Part shown: one piece after another, positions 1 to 8,218 of the stretch
Position numbering within the stretch: the first letter of the stretch is position 1
Layout: each line of letters opens with the position of its first letter
DNA from: JANQRV01 sp964533785
Lineage (GTDB): Bacteria; Bacteroidota; Bacteroidia; Chitinophagales; Saprospiraceae
Direction of reading: 5' to 3'
Length of the DNA stretch: 39,889 nt
Assembly (NCBI GenBank): GCA_964533785.1
Contig: CAZHNG010000013.1
Span: 1-39,889 of the forward strand
Position numbers and translations under genes: made by a program
Notes under the pieces: generated by a model
The model's database searches: none
Seen by the model: the letters and a program-made list of their open reading frames with translations, nothing else
What the model was told of the DNA's origin: nothing

Positions 1-1
1 A

Positions 2-92
2 CAATCAACGGAAATTTATTGATTCTGAAAAATTGATATCCATTGAATATCAGCGGTTTGTTTTCTAGAATCTAGCGTCTAGCGTCAAAAGT
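2..92 (+). repeat. Left copy of terminal inverted repeat with TCTAGCG heptamers
   Basis: This stretch is the near-exact reverse complement of the last ~95 bases of the window. It holds a small hairpin (TGATAT, loop, ATATCA around positions 35-53) followed by two TCTAGCG heptamers at 71-86. The right-hand copy has three heptamers and differs by a few substitutions and one indel. No coding potential is seen. It lies about 80 bases upstream of sprE. Because the repeat starts essentially at base 1, the true element probably extends beyond the window. Confidence 0.85.
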
Positions 93-170
93 CCAATAGT
101 ATAAAAGAAGTACAAAAATAAGCAAGAATTATCTAATTTGCTTCAAGCGGTTTTTTTAAAGTATTTTTTA

Positions 171-3100
171 ATGAAAATAAGAAAGACGATTGGATGGTTG
201 CTGCTGATAGTATTGGTGGCAAGTTGTACGACACAAAAACGAAAGGGAGAGCTTTCCTTCATGGGAAAAGTCTACCACAATACCACGGCGCGTTACAATG
301 GTTATTTTAACGCCAAGGAAATAATGCTCGCTACTTTTGAGTCACTTGACTTGAATCATCAGGATAATTACAATAAGCTTTTACCCGTCTATATTTATGA
401 AGATCCCAAAAATTTGCAAACCTATTCCGCTGATTTAGATAAGGCGATTGAGAAAGTAACCCGGGTAGTCAACCTACATCGTCCCAGCTACTGGGTTGAT
501 GATTGCTATTTTATTCTTGGACAAGCCCAGTACTTAAAGCAGGATTATGAAGGTGCAGAGCAGACCTTTCGCTATTTGATCAACGAGTATCCACCCGAAA
601 AATTTGAAAAAAAGAAAAAAGGAAGCAAAGATCGGGATGAATTGGAAGACGAGGAAGATTTGCGTAAAAGTAAGGCACAGGTCAAAAGGGATAGGAAGCG
701 GAGTATGAAGCAAAGGAAGAAAGAAGCCAAACGGCGGGCAAAAGCCAGAAAAAGATATAATAAACAGGTTCGAAAGAACAGGTTAAGAAGAAGCAAAGGA
801 AAAAAAGCCAAAGCAATAAACAAGCCCGGCAAAAAAGAGGAGTCGGAAGAAACCGTTGCGGCCACGGATTCATCGGGCGTCAACAGTGAAAACCCGACTT
901 TAGAGCCCGAAAATATACCGCCCGAAGAAGATAGTATTGGTATGATCAGCATATTTGATAATCCGCAAGAGGATGATGTAGAAAGCGATCCGGAGAGTTA
1001 CTTTTTGAAGCATCGTCCCAGATATCAGGAAGGAATGTTGTGGCTGGCAAAGTCACTTGTTGCCAGAGATAATTATGATGCTGCGGATAGGTATATGAAC
1101 CGGCTTGAAAAAGATCCGGGCACCTTTGAGGATGTTCGCCGTGATCTCGCCGTTCTGAAAGCCTATTATTACATAAAGCAAGACCTGTATAAAAATGCCG
1201 TGCCGGCGTTAGAAAAAGCCGTCGAGCTTTCCAATGACAGAGATGACCGGGCAAGGTATTCCTTTATTGCCGCCCAAATCAGTCAAATGAACGGTGATAG
1301 TGATGCTGCTTATGCTGGTTTCGAAAGGGTCATAAAGCTTAGTTCTGATTACGAAATGGAGTTTAGTGCACGGTTAAACCTGGCACAAAGCGAGTGGTTG
1401 AACGGCAAAACCAGTCAGGAGGAAATCCTGAAACGACTGGAAAAGATGCTGAAAGATGCCAAAAATATCGGGTATAAAGACCGTATTTATTATACCATGG
1501 CCGGTATTTATCTGAAATCTGGTAATAAGCCGGAAGCAATTAAGTATCTGCAATTGGCATTACAGCATGGAGGTCAAAACAGAATCCAAAAGGCAGATTC
1601 TTATTACCAACTGGCAGAATTATATTTTGAAGCCGAAGAATTTGTAACCGCTAAAAACTACTACGACAGTACTTTGCAAGTCCTGGATAAGACCGATGAG
1701 CGTTATGTCAAGGTAGAGAACAGCAGTAAGAGCCTGAAAAATATTGCAAAATTTTCTCAGGAGGTTGAATTACAGGATAGTTTGTTGCGGATCAGCGAAT
1801 TGAGTGAAGAAGATAAAAAGGTGCTGGCTTTTGAAATAAAGCGCCAACAACAGGAGGAAAAAAGGGCCGCCCTGGCAGCGGCGGCTAATCGAGCTAATAG
1901 TCGTACTAATAATGTCAGGGCCGCAGCGACCAACGCTTTGCAAAAAGAATCCAGCTGGTTTGCATACGATGATAAAGCGCTCAAGAGAGGAGAAAGAGAA
2001 TTTGATCGTCGTTGGGGATCGAGGGTGCTGGAAGATAATTGGCGTGTTTCTGATAAATCTTCCAATGCAGCTTTTGAAGAAGAAGAAGAAATTGAAGAAA
2101 TTGCTAGTGCAGCTTTGACGGATGAAGATGTGGCTACCATTCTCAAGGACGTTCCCAAAAACCGAAAGGAAAAAGAAGTTGCCAGGTTGAAGATCAAAAC
2201 AGCTCTTTTTTCGCTCGGAAAAGCTTTTCGTGATGACCTTGGACGCAATGATAAAGCGGCCGAAGTATTGGAAGAACTCAATAAAAAATACCCGGGTAAT
2301 CCGTTTGAACTGGACTCCTGGTATTATCTATATCTGGCTTATACGGACCTCAATAATAGCACTAAGCAGCAGCATTATAAAGACCTCATCGTTAGTAAGT
2401 TCCCCTCTTCCAATTATGCTCAGGTACTGCAAAATCCAAATTACCTGGCGGAATTGGAAGACGAAGAGCAGCAGCTGAATGCTTATTATGATGCCGCCTA
2501 TTCTGATTTTTCCAATCAAAAATACCAGCGGGCTTACGAAAAAATACAAAATGCCTCGGATAAATTCGGGTCTACCAACTTACTGCAACCCCGGTTTGCC
2601 TTACTGAGTGCAATGTGCCTGGGACAGATCAAAGGCAAGGATGCTTACCTAGAGGCCCTGAAAGAAGTCATTGCGAGGTATCCCAATAGCCCCGAACAAA
2701 AAAGAGCCAGAGAGATCATGCGTTTGCTCGGTGGGCCGGTTGCTTCCTTGCCGGGAGGCGCTACGGATGATGGAGTGAACTCTGATAAGTTCAAGCTGGA
2801 AGAAGATAAGTCACATTATATTCTGGTGGTATTTAATGGTGATGTGAAAACAAACGATAAAAAGCGATCAATATCAGATTATAACCGGAAATACCATAAG
2901 TTGGATAAACTGGGGCTTACGGCTATGTTCTTGAACGGCAGTGATAAAGATGACCGCAAACCTTTGATCGTGATCAGGAGGTTTAAAGACAAAGCCTCTT
3001 CAATGTTGTATTATGATGGGGTGCAAAATAATTTAACCGAATTCATGTCCGAGGATGACGGTATTCCATTTGATGTTTTTGCGGTTTCTTTGAACAATTA

Positions 3101-3182
3101 CCGGCAAATACTGCGAAGTCGCTCTATTGCCGGGTATAGAGAGTTTTTTGACGCCTATTATCTCGAAAAGCGTGGCGGCTAA
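171..3182 (+). CDS. sprE: T9SS/gliding motility lipoprotein SprE (PorW)
   Basis: A 1003-residue TPR lipoprotein of the SprE/PorW family, which in other Bacteroidota is needed for type IX secretion and gliding and is thought to link the outer-membrane translocon to the PorK/N ring. The ATG at 171 is chosen because it gives a classic lipoprotein signal (basic n-region, hydrophobic core, LVASC at about residue 20); a TTG at 138 only adds an unlikely extension. TPR-like helices run through most of the protein, and the family segment ESSWFAYDD...FDRRWGSR.LEDNWRVS is present in the middle. Residues about 143-225 form a very Lys/Arg-rich insert followed by an acidic Glu/Asp-rich stretch to about 265, unlike the F. 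johnsoniae type, which is shorter. The stop overlaps the proposed start of the next gene, suggesting co-transcription. Family assignment is from remembered sequence features. Confidence 0.88.
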   Translation: MKIRKTIGWLLLIVLVASCTTQKRKGELSFMGKVYHNTTARYNGYFNAKEIMLATFESLDLNHQDNYNKLLPVYIYEDPKNLQTYSADLDKAIEKVTRVVNLHRPSYWVDDCYFILGQAQYLKQDYEGAEQTFRYLINEYPPEKFEKKKKGSKDRDELEDEEDLRKSKAQVKRDRKRSMKQRKKEAKRRAKARKRYNKQVRKNRLRRSKGKKAKAINKPGKKEESEETVAATDSSGVNSENPTLEPENIPPEEDSIGMISIFDNPQEDDVESDPESYFLKHRPRYQEGMLWLAKSLVARDNYDAADRYMNRLEKDPGTFEDVRRDLAVLKAYYYIKQDLYKNAVPALEKAVELSNDRDDRARYSFIAAQISQMNGDSDAAYAGFERVIKLSSDYEMEFSARLNLAQSEWLNGKTSQEEILKRLEKMLKDAKNIGYKDRIYYTMAGIYLKSGNKPEAIKYLQLALQHGGQNRIQKADSYYQLAELYFEAEEFVTAKNYYDSTLQVLDKTDERYVKVENSSKSLKNIAKFSQEVELQDSLLRISELSEEDKKVLAFEIKRQQQEEKRAALAAAANRANSRTNNVRAAATNALQKESSWFAYDDKALKRGEREFDRRWGSRVLEDNWRVSDKSSNAAFEEEEEIEEIASAALTDEDVATILKDVPKNRKEKEVARLKIKTALFSLGKAFRDDLGRNDKAAEVLEELNKKYPGNPFELDSWYYLYLAYTDLNNSTKQQHYKDLIVSKFPSSNYAQVLQNPNYLAELEDEEQQLNAYYDAAYSDFSNQKYQRAYEKIQNASDKFGSTNLLQPRFALLSAMCLGQIKGKDAYLEALKEVIARYPNSPEQKRAREIMRLLGGPVASLPGGATDDGVNSDKFKLEEDKSHYILVVFNGDVKTNDKKRSISDYNRKYHKLDKLGLTAMFLNGSDKDDRKPLIVIRRFKDKASSMLYYDGVQNNLTEFMSEDDGIPFDVFAVSLNNYRQILRSRSIAGYREFFDAYYLEKRGG

Positions 3183-4293
3183 TACCGTCCAATCGTTCAG
3201 TTTAACTGAGCTATTGGACCAAATTGAGGCACAGCAAATTACAACAACCGGTACGTTTTTTAAAGGCATGTTTCCTACTCAGCGCCGCTATCCTTACCTT
3301 GGTCTGAAAAGAGCAGATAGTAATATTTTTTTTACAGCGTTAACCATACGTTTGCTCCGGGAATGCCAACCGTTTCTGGATGTTACTTTACAAAGCAGAA
3401 TAGACCGTATTGCAGCGAGAGCGAAGTGTGCATTTCCCTTTTATTCAAAAAAAGAGCAAGGGGTGAAGGTCTACCAATTCTGGCCAGTGGGGGCTAATAA
3501 TCATTTTCCGAATGGGCTTTTTTTACACCACTTTAAAAAATTTAAATCTCCGCCCGACGTCGATGATACCGCCTTGTCCTATGCCATAACTAATCCATCT
3601 ACAGCCGACGTTTTGGCGCTAAGAGATTATCTTATTCCATTCGCCAATGGGAGTAATAAATGGAACAGAAAAATCTTGAAAAGATACCAAAAGCCAATGG
3701 TTTACAGCACCTGGATGGGGACAGGTGCAATGCCAATCGAATTTGATGTTGTGGTACTGACTAACCTCCTGGCCGTATTCCTTACTCATGGGATTGAACT
3801 GAACCAATACGATTTAGCATCTCTGGACTATCTGGCATCTCTAATTAAGGATGCTTACTACCTCAAAGCCCCATTTTACGCTGCTCCCTGGTATCCGTCG
3901 GCAGTGGTGATCCTTTATCATTTGGTGAAGTTTTTTGGGACCTACCAACCAGAGCGTTTCCATCAGCTTTACCCTATTTTTAAAAGCCATTGGAATGCTC
4001 TGCGGGGAAAGTCAGTTTCATTTATGGAGCAAGTGATATTGAACACAATTGGATTAAAACTAGGAATGGATCCGGCAAAAATCTCTTTTCCTGAAAACTG
4101 GGAAGATGAATTGCTGGAATATCCATTTTATATCGGTGGGATGTTAACGGCAATGCAGTCCAGCGCCAGTTGGTATTTGGCCCGATATCCAATTTTTCAC
4201 TGGCGGTTTGTCTGCCCGGCTTTCAATTTCAGCTTGGTATTGGAACAGCAAATCGAATGTCGGCATCAACAAAATGTTTTGACTCTTAAATAG
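3172..4293 (+). CDS. Unknown protein with terpene-cyclase-like DVDDTA motif
   Basis: About 373 residues from a GTG at 3172 that overlaps the last 11 bases of sprE; the frame is open further upstream to a TTG at 3127, so the start is uncertain. No signal peptide or clear membrane segment is seen, so it is probably cytoplasmic. The sequence is rich in helical, aromatic-containing segments, and residues 129-134 read DVDDTA after Pro-Pro. DxDD(T)A is the acid motif of class II terpene cyclases and squalene-hopene cyclases, which have alpha/alpha-barrel folds. I see no QW repeats and the protein is short for a complete bidomain cyclase, so the link is only suggestive. Translational overlap with sprE suggests one operon. 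An unrelated alpha/alpha-toroid protein conserved next to sprE in this lineage is equally possible. Confidence 0.7.
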   Translation: MAANTVQSFSLTELLDQIEAQQITTTGTFFKGMFPTQRRYPYLGLKRADSNIFFTALTIRLLRECQPFLDVTLQSRIDRIAARAKCAFPFYSKKEQGVKVYQFWPVGANNHFPNGLFLHHFKKFKSPPDVDDTALSYAITNPSTADVLALRDYLIPFANGSNKWNRKILKRYQKPMVYSTWMGTGAMPIEFDVVVLTNLLAVFLTHGIELNQYDLASLDYLASLIKDAYYLKAPFYAAPWYPSAVVILYHLVKFFGTYQPERFHQLYPIFKSHWNALRGKSVSFMEQVILNTIGLKLGMDPAKISFPENWEDELLEYPFYIGGMLTAMQSSASWYLARYPIFHWRFVCPAFNFSLVLEQQIECRHQQNVLTLK

Positions 4294-4296
4294 AGC

Positions 4297-4327
4297 TTGT
4301 TTTTTGTTTTTATTTGTTTTATATTTG
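4297..4327 (+). promoter_or_regulatory. Bacteroidota-type promoter for the GH73-like gene
   Basis: TTG at 4297-4299, a 20-base spacer and TATATTTG at 4320-4327 match the Bacteroidota TTTG / TAnnTTTG promoter form. Transcription would start near 4334, giving a leader of about 27 bases before the ATG at 4361. Confidence 0.55.
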
Positions 4328-4360
4328 ACGCAATAAAAACAGATAAAACAAAATGTCGAT

Positions 4361-5062
4361 ATGAAAAATTTTGTACTGTGGATCTTCAGGGCCTTCTTTC
4401 GGGTATTTATTCTTTTATTGTTGTTCTATTTTATTCTAAAGCCGAGCCGGTCTTCGCATGGTGAGGTTCAAAAATCATTTGTGAACTTTCGGGTTCAAAG
4501 TGAAGGCAAACCTTCCGGGAACGGAAACTTAGAATGGGCTGGGGAAAAAAACATATTGAATTCGGTCAGTCGATATATCAAAGGATTTTTTGATACGGGC
4601 CCCACTTACTTCGAGCAACTGGAAAAGATTGACGAAAACTTGCAGAATAAGCACATTAGCCGTTTTCAGAGAGTAGCGGTCATAGAGCAAAAGAAATTCG
4701 GAGTGCCCGCCTCGGTTACCATTGCCAACAGTTTATTATTAGGGCAGGCCGGGCAGTCAGATCTTGTTGCCCGTGGTAACAACTACTTTGCTATACCCGC
4801 TACTTCTGATTGGGTAGGCGATACTTTAATAGTCAATAATGTTGTTTATCGAAAATATGAAAATGCGTGGAGTAGTTTCAGGGATCATAGTTACTACCTT
4901 ACGACCGGTAGAAACGCATCATTGAGAAAAGCAGCTGATGATTACCGGGGCTGGGCCAGGCAGATGGGGAAAAAAGTATATGATCGCCGCCTAGGTCTGG
5001 ATCAACAGATCATTGCTGTGATTGAAAAGTATGGATTGGATAAATTGGACAGCCTGGAGTGA
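4361..5062 (+). CDS. Membrane-anchored glucosaminidase-domain protein (GH73-like), catalytic Glu missing
   Basis: A 233-residue protein with an N-terminal membrane segment (about residues 6-26) and a C-terminal glucosaminidase (GH73/FlgJ-like) domain from about residue 98. Family landmarks are visible: FGVPASVTIA, GNNYFAI, YRKYENAWSSFRDHSYYL and the YRGWARQM segment near the end. In active GH73 enzymes the first motif continues AQGILESGSG with Glu as the acid catalyst; here it reads ANSLLLGQAG, so that Glu aligns with Leu127. The protein may therefore bind peptidoglycan without cutting it, or use another residue. It would be tethered to the inner membrane facing the periplasm. It has its own promoter and follows the sprE pair on the same strand; the next gene converges on it 6 bases away. 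Confidence 0.8.
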   Translation: MKNFVLWIFRAFFRVFILLLLFYFILKPSRSSHGEVQKSFVNFRVQSEGKPSGNGNLEWAGEKNILNSVSRYIKGFFDTGPTYFEQLEKIDENLQNKHISRFQRVAVIEQKKFGVPASVTIANSLLLGQAGQSDLVARGNNYFAIPATSDWVGDTLIVNNVVYRKYENAWSSFRDHSYYLTTGRNASLRKAADDYRGWARQMGKKVYDRRLGLDQQIIAVIEKYGLDKLDSLE

Positions 5063-5068
5063 GTTTGT

Positions 5069-5638
5069 TCATTCTATGACATCTTCGGGGTTTAAGGCAG
5101 TTTTATAATAATGAACACCGGCTCCGTAGACCCATCCTTCCGTCCCTGCTTGAGATTTTACTTTTATCCATGGTGCAAAAGTGGTGGTGTCTCCAAGGTT
5201 TATTTCTTGTTTGAAGGTCGTTACTTCTTCCATGAACTGTACTTCATCAAATAATTTAAGGCGACCCAGTATTCTGCCGCTTAGATTGGGGCGATCACGC
5301 AGATTTAAGTTAGGGAGCGTTACGTATAGGGGCGTATATCTTTCTGTAACCACTGATGTTGGTTCCTGTGGTGGTTGGGTGCTGGTTTGATCTTCGGTAG
5401 TATTAGTTGGTGCTTGTTCGAAGGTAATTTGTGAATCAAATATGGAGTCATCTATTCGCGCTTGTTCTTCGACAGCCTGATATTCTGCTCTGGTGCTGCT
5501 ACATTTATTAATAGCCCAGATGAAGAAGCTTGCAAAAAAAACGATAATGATGAGAATTTCTAATCTGGGTAAAAGAGAAGGTTTGGCATTTGAATTTCCT
5601 GATGGTTGATTTTCTTCCGGATTTGTATTTTCTTCCAT
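5069..5638 (-). CDS. Membrane protein with bacterial SH3 domain
   Basis: A 189-residue protein with a short polar cytoplasmic N-terminus, one membrane helix (about residues 26-43), a Gln/Thr/Pro-rich linker (about 70-95) and a C-terminal SH3b domain. The SH3b signature LNLRDRPNLSGRILGRL is followed by a strand pattern ending in WIKVKSQAGTEGWVYG. Such domains usually bind cell-wall peptides. The 3' end faces the GH73-like gene, also a wall-related protein, across a 6-base gap. The start is the ATG at 5638. A possible TAnnTTTG element on the minus strand lies at 5687-5694, without a good upstream element. Exact substrate unknown. Confidence 0.8.
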   Translation of the reverse strand: MEENTNPEENQPSGNSNAKPSLLPRLEILIIIVFFASFFIWAINKCSSTRAEYQAVEEQARIDDSIFDSQITFEQAPTNTTEDQTSTQPPQEPTSVVTERYTPLYVTLPNLNLRDRPNLSGRILGRLKLFDEVQFMEEVTTFKQEINLGDTTTFAPWIKVKSQAGTEGWVYGAGVHYYKTALNPEDVIE

Positions 5639-5740
5639 AGCACTTGTATTTCTACAATTATATGTAATGACAAATGAAATTCAAAACAAAAATAATTAAG
5701 TTTAGATAATAATAGTAATTCAGATTTTACAGCAGGAGAT

Positions 5741-6838
5741 ATGAATGAAACGTTATTGTATAAAATTGGGATAACACTTATTCCAAAAGTGGGGCCCAAA
5801 ATTGGAAAAAACCTGATAAGCTACTGCGGAGGAGTGGAAGCTGTTTTTAAAACCCCGAAAAAGCAATTGTTGAAAATACCGGGAATAGGTCCAGAAATTG
5901 CCAATGCTATTTCCAGTCCTGATATACCTGCTTTGGCGGAAAAAGAGATGGAGTATATTCGGAAAAATAATATCCAGGTTTTATTTTACTTAGATGCTGA
6001 TTTTCCCAGTCGTTTAAGGCACATCAATGACAGTCCATTGTTGCTATACTATAAAGGAAATGCCAATTTAAATTCAGAAAGGACGGTGGCAATAGTGGGT
6101 ACCCGAAAACCAACACCTTACGGATTACAAGTTTGCCGGGATTTAGTGGGTGGTTTAGGTGATTATAACATCCTTTTAATCAGTGGCCTTGCATACGGTA
6201 TTGATGTTTGTGCCCATAGATCTTGTCTGCAATTCGGAATCCCTACTCTTGGTATTGTTGGGCATGGCTTAGATACGATTTACCCTCCCGTGCACCGAGG
6301 TGTTGCATCCTCAATGATCCAAAATGGTGGATTGCTTACTGAATTTTCAAGTAATACCTTACCTGATGGCCGTCATTTTCCTATGCGGAACAGAATTATT
6401 GCCGGTCTTGCAGATGCCGTGATCGTAGTTGAAACCGGAAAAAGCGGTGGTTCAATTATAACAGCTAATATCGCGCATAGTTACAATAAGGATGTGTTTG
6501 CAGTGCCCGGAAGAACTTCGGATAAACAATCTGAAGGCTGTAATCACCTGATCAAATGCCATAAAGCTGCTTTGATACAAAATGCTTCTGATATAGGATA
6601 CATCATGAATTGGGAAAAACCGGAGATGGGAAAGACCAATCAAAGAGAATTATTCGTTGAATTGGATGAAAGCGAACAATTGATACTCAGCCTGTTTAAA
6701 AATCAAGAAGGATTAGATATCGATTATTTATCTTACAAAACTCAAATGCGTAATAGTGAAATCGCCTCATTAGTATTAAATTTAGAATTTAAAGGAGTTT
6801 TGAAATCATTGCCTGGTAAAAGGTACGTGAAAGTTTGA
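5741..6838 (+). CDS. dprA: DNA-processing protein DprA (Smf)
   Basis: 365 residues. DprA binds incoming single-stranded DNA in the cytoplasm and loads RecA during natural transformation. The N-terminal helix-hairpin-helix region carries IPGIGPEIANAI, and the Rossmann-like core has VAIVGTRKPTPYGL, ISGLAYGID, LGIVGHGLDTIYP and FPMRNRIIAGLADAVIVVE, ending with GSIITA and the VPG segment. A C-terminal winged-helix-like tail (about residues 310-365) is present, so all three usual parts are there at about normal length. It is transcribed divergently from the SH3b gene. comEC and a ComEA-like gene lie at the other end of the window, together covering several steps of DNA uptake. Confidence 0.96.
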   Translation: MNETLLYKIGITLIPKVGPKIGKNLISYCGGVEAVFKTPKKQLLKIPGIGPEIANAISSPDIPALAEKEMEYIRKNNIQVLFYLDADFPSRLRHINDSPLLLYYKGNANLNSERTVAIVGTRKPTPYGLQVCRDLVGGLGDYNILLISGLAYGIDVCAHRSCLQFGIPTLGIVGHGLDTIYPPVHRGVASSMIQNGGLLTEFSSNTLPDGRHFPMRNRIIAGLADAVIVVETGKSGGSIITANIAHSYNKDVFAVPGRTSDKQSEGCNHLIKCHKAALIQNASDIGYIMNWEKPEMGKTNQRELFVELDESEQLILSLFKNQEGLDIDYLSYKTQMRNSEIASLVLNLEFKGVLKSLPGKRYVKV

Positions 6839-6894
6839 AGGTCTATGATCTTTTATCATTACAAAGATGACAAAGTGGAATTACAAAGCGTAAA

Positions 6895-8043
6895 ATGAAA
6901 AAGAAATTATTCGTTGGTTTAATTGTAGGTTTATTTCTTGCCGGCTGTACTACGCAAAGTGGATGGAAAGCTGGTGTGGCTTCAAATGGAAGTGTAGATA
7001 GTGGTAATTCTGATCCCAGGCGGCCAAAAAATATTGTTTTAATGATTGGAGATGGAATGGGACTTTCACAGATCACCGCTGCGATGTATATCAAAAAAGA
7101 CCGATTGAATATAGAACGATTTCCCGTTATTGGTTTACATAAAGCTTATTCTGTTAATGATTTGGTCACGGACTCAGGTGCAGGTACAACTGCTTTTGCC
7201 AGTGGGGTGAAAACTTATAATGGTGCAATCGGAGTTGACCAGGATACGATGCCTGTTAAGACCATCCTGGAAGAAGCCAAAGAAAATGGCATGGCTACAG
7301 GGATGGTCACCACTTCATCTATTACTCATGCTACGCCTGCCGCCTTTATTGCTCACGTAAAATCCACGGATATGAAAGAGGATATTGCCGTCTCTTTTGC
7401 AAATACGGAAATAGATTTCTTTGTTGGCGGCGGCAAAAAGTATTTCCATAGAAGAGAAGTGGATAATAGAAATATCTACCAGGAGTTGGTTGACGCAGGT
7501 TATTTTGTTTCAGATTACCTCCAAAGTTCTTGGCAGGATTTGACAATCGACCGGAAGGTAAATTTTGCCTATTTCACATCAGACGATGATTCCATGTCAG
7601 CATTAGACGACAATGATCACCTCGTATCCGTTTGTAGAGAAGCACCAAGGTTTTTAAAGGAACACAATGAGGGCCAAGGTTTCTTTTTAATGATCCAAGG
7701 TTCACAAATTGGGAGTGGTGGAAAAACTAATAATTCAGAGAATATCATTTCTGGAATGATGCATTTCGACGATGCTATTGGAACTATTTTAGATTTTGCC
7801 CAAGCAGATGGAGAAACCTTAGTTATCGTTACTGCTGATCATGAAACAGGAGGATTTTCCATTAATCCAGGGTCTACAAGGGATAGTATTGTCGCAGGAT
7901 TCACTTCCGGGGACCAAACCGGAGTGATGATACCCGTATTTGCTTACGGGCCTTCTTCTAATTATTTTAAAGGAATCTATGAAAATACCGAAATTCACAA
8001 TAAAATGAGATTAGCCCTAAAATTTATAGACGCTCCTAATTAG
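6895..8043 (+). CDS. Alkaline-phosphatase-family lipoprotein with altered metal site
   Basis: 382 residues with a lipoprotein signal (FLAGC, Cys at about residue 18), so probably outer-membrane or periplasmic. It has the whole alkaline phosphatase frame: GDGMG with Asp53, the nucleophile region TDSGAGTTA with Ser94, THATPAA with Thr144, and TADHETGG with Asp315 and His316. However, the segment that normally reads VEGSQIDWGGHAN is IQGSQIGSGGKTN, so the Mg-ligand Glu becomes Gln268 and two Zn ligands, Asp and His, become Gly273 and Lys277. The usual GDHT motif is GDQT (Gln341). Thus all three ligands of the first zinc site are gone while the second site is kept. It may be a non-hydrolytic phosphate binder or a changed esterase. 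It starts 56 bases after dprA on the same strand. Confidence 0.88.
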   Translation: MKKKLFVGLIVGLFLAGCTTQSGWKAGVASNGSVDSGNSDPRRPKNIVLMIGDGMGLSQITAAMYIKKDRLNIERFPVIGLHKAYSVNDLVTDSGAGTTAFASGVKTYNGAIGVDQDTMPVKTILEEAKENGMATGMVTTSSITHATPAAFIAHVKSTDMKEDIAVSFANTEIDFFVGGGKKYFHRREVDNRNIYQELVDAGYFVSDYLQSSWQDLTIDRKVNFAYFTSDDDSMSALDDNDHLVSVCREAPRFLKEHNEGQGFFLMIQGSQIGSGGKTNNSENIISGMMHFDDAIGTILDFAQADGETLVIVTADHETGGFSINPGSTRDSIVAGFTSGDQTGVMIPVFAYGPSSNYFKGIYENTEIHNKMRLALKFIDAPN

Positions 8044-8218
8044 CCTAAGTTATAATATACCTGCCTGAATAACCATAAAGTAGTTTTTCGAGAGCAGTCC
8101 TGTATTATGGGTTCTTTGTTCCTTTTTTGTTCAAAAGAAAATTCAATTTTATGGGAATCTATCACATCGCAAATTGGATAAATTAACCGTTTTGCCAAAT
8201 TAGAAACCTGGAATTGTG

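Noticed and set aside
1757..2281. A 174-codon Ser-rich open frame on the minus strand within sprE
   Set aside because: It lies wholly inside the family-matching sprE frame and its composition is what the complement of Glu/Lys-rich codons produces.
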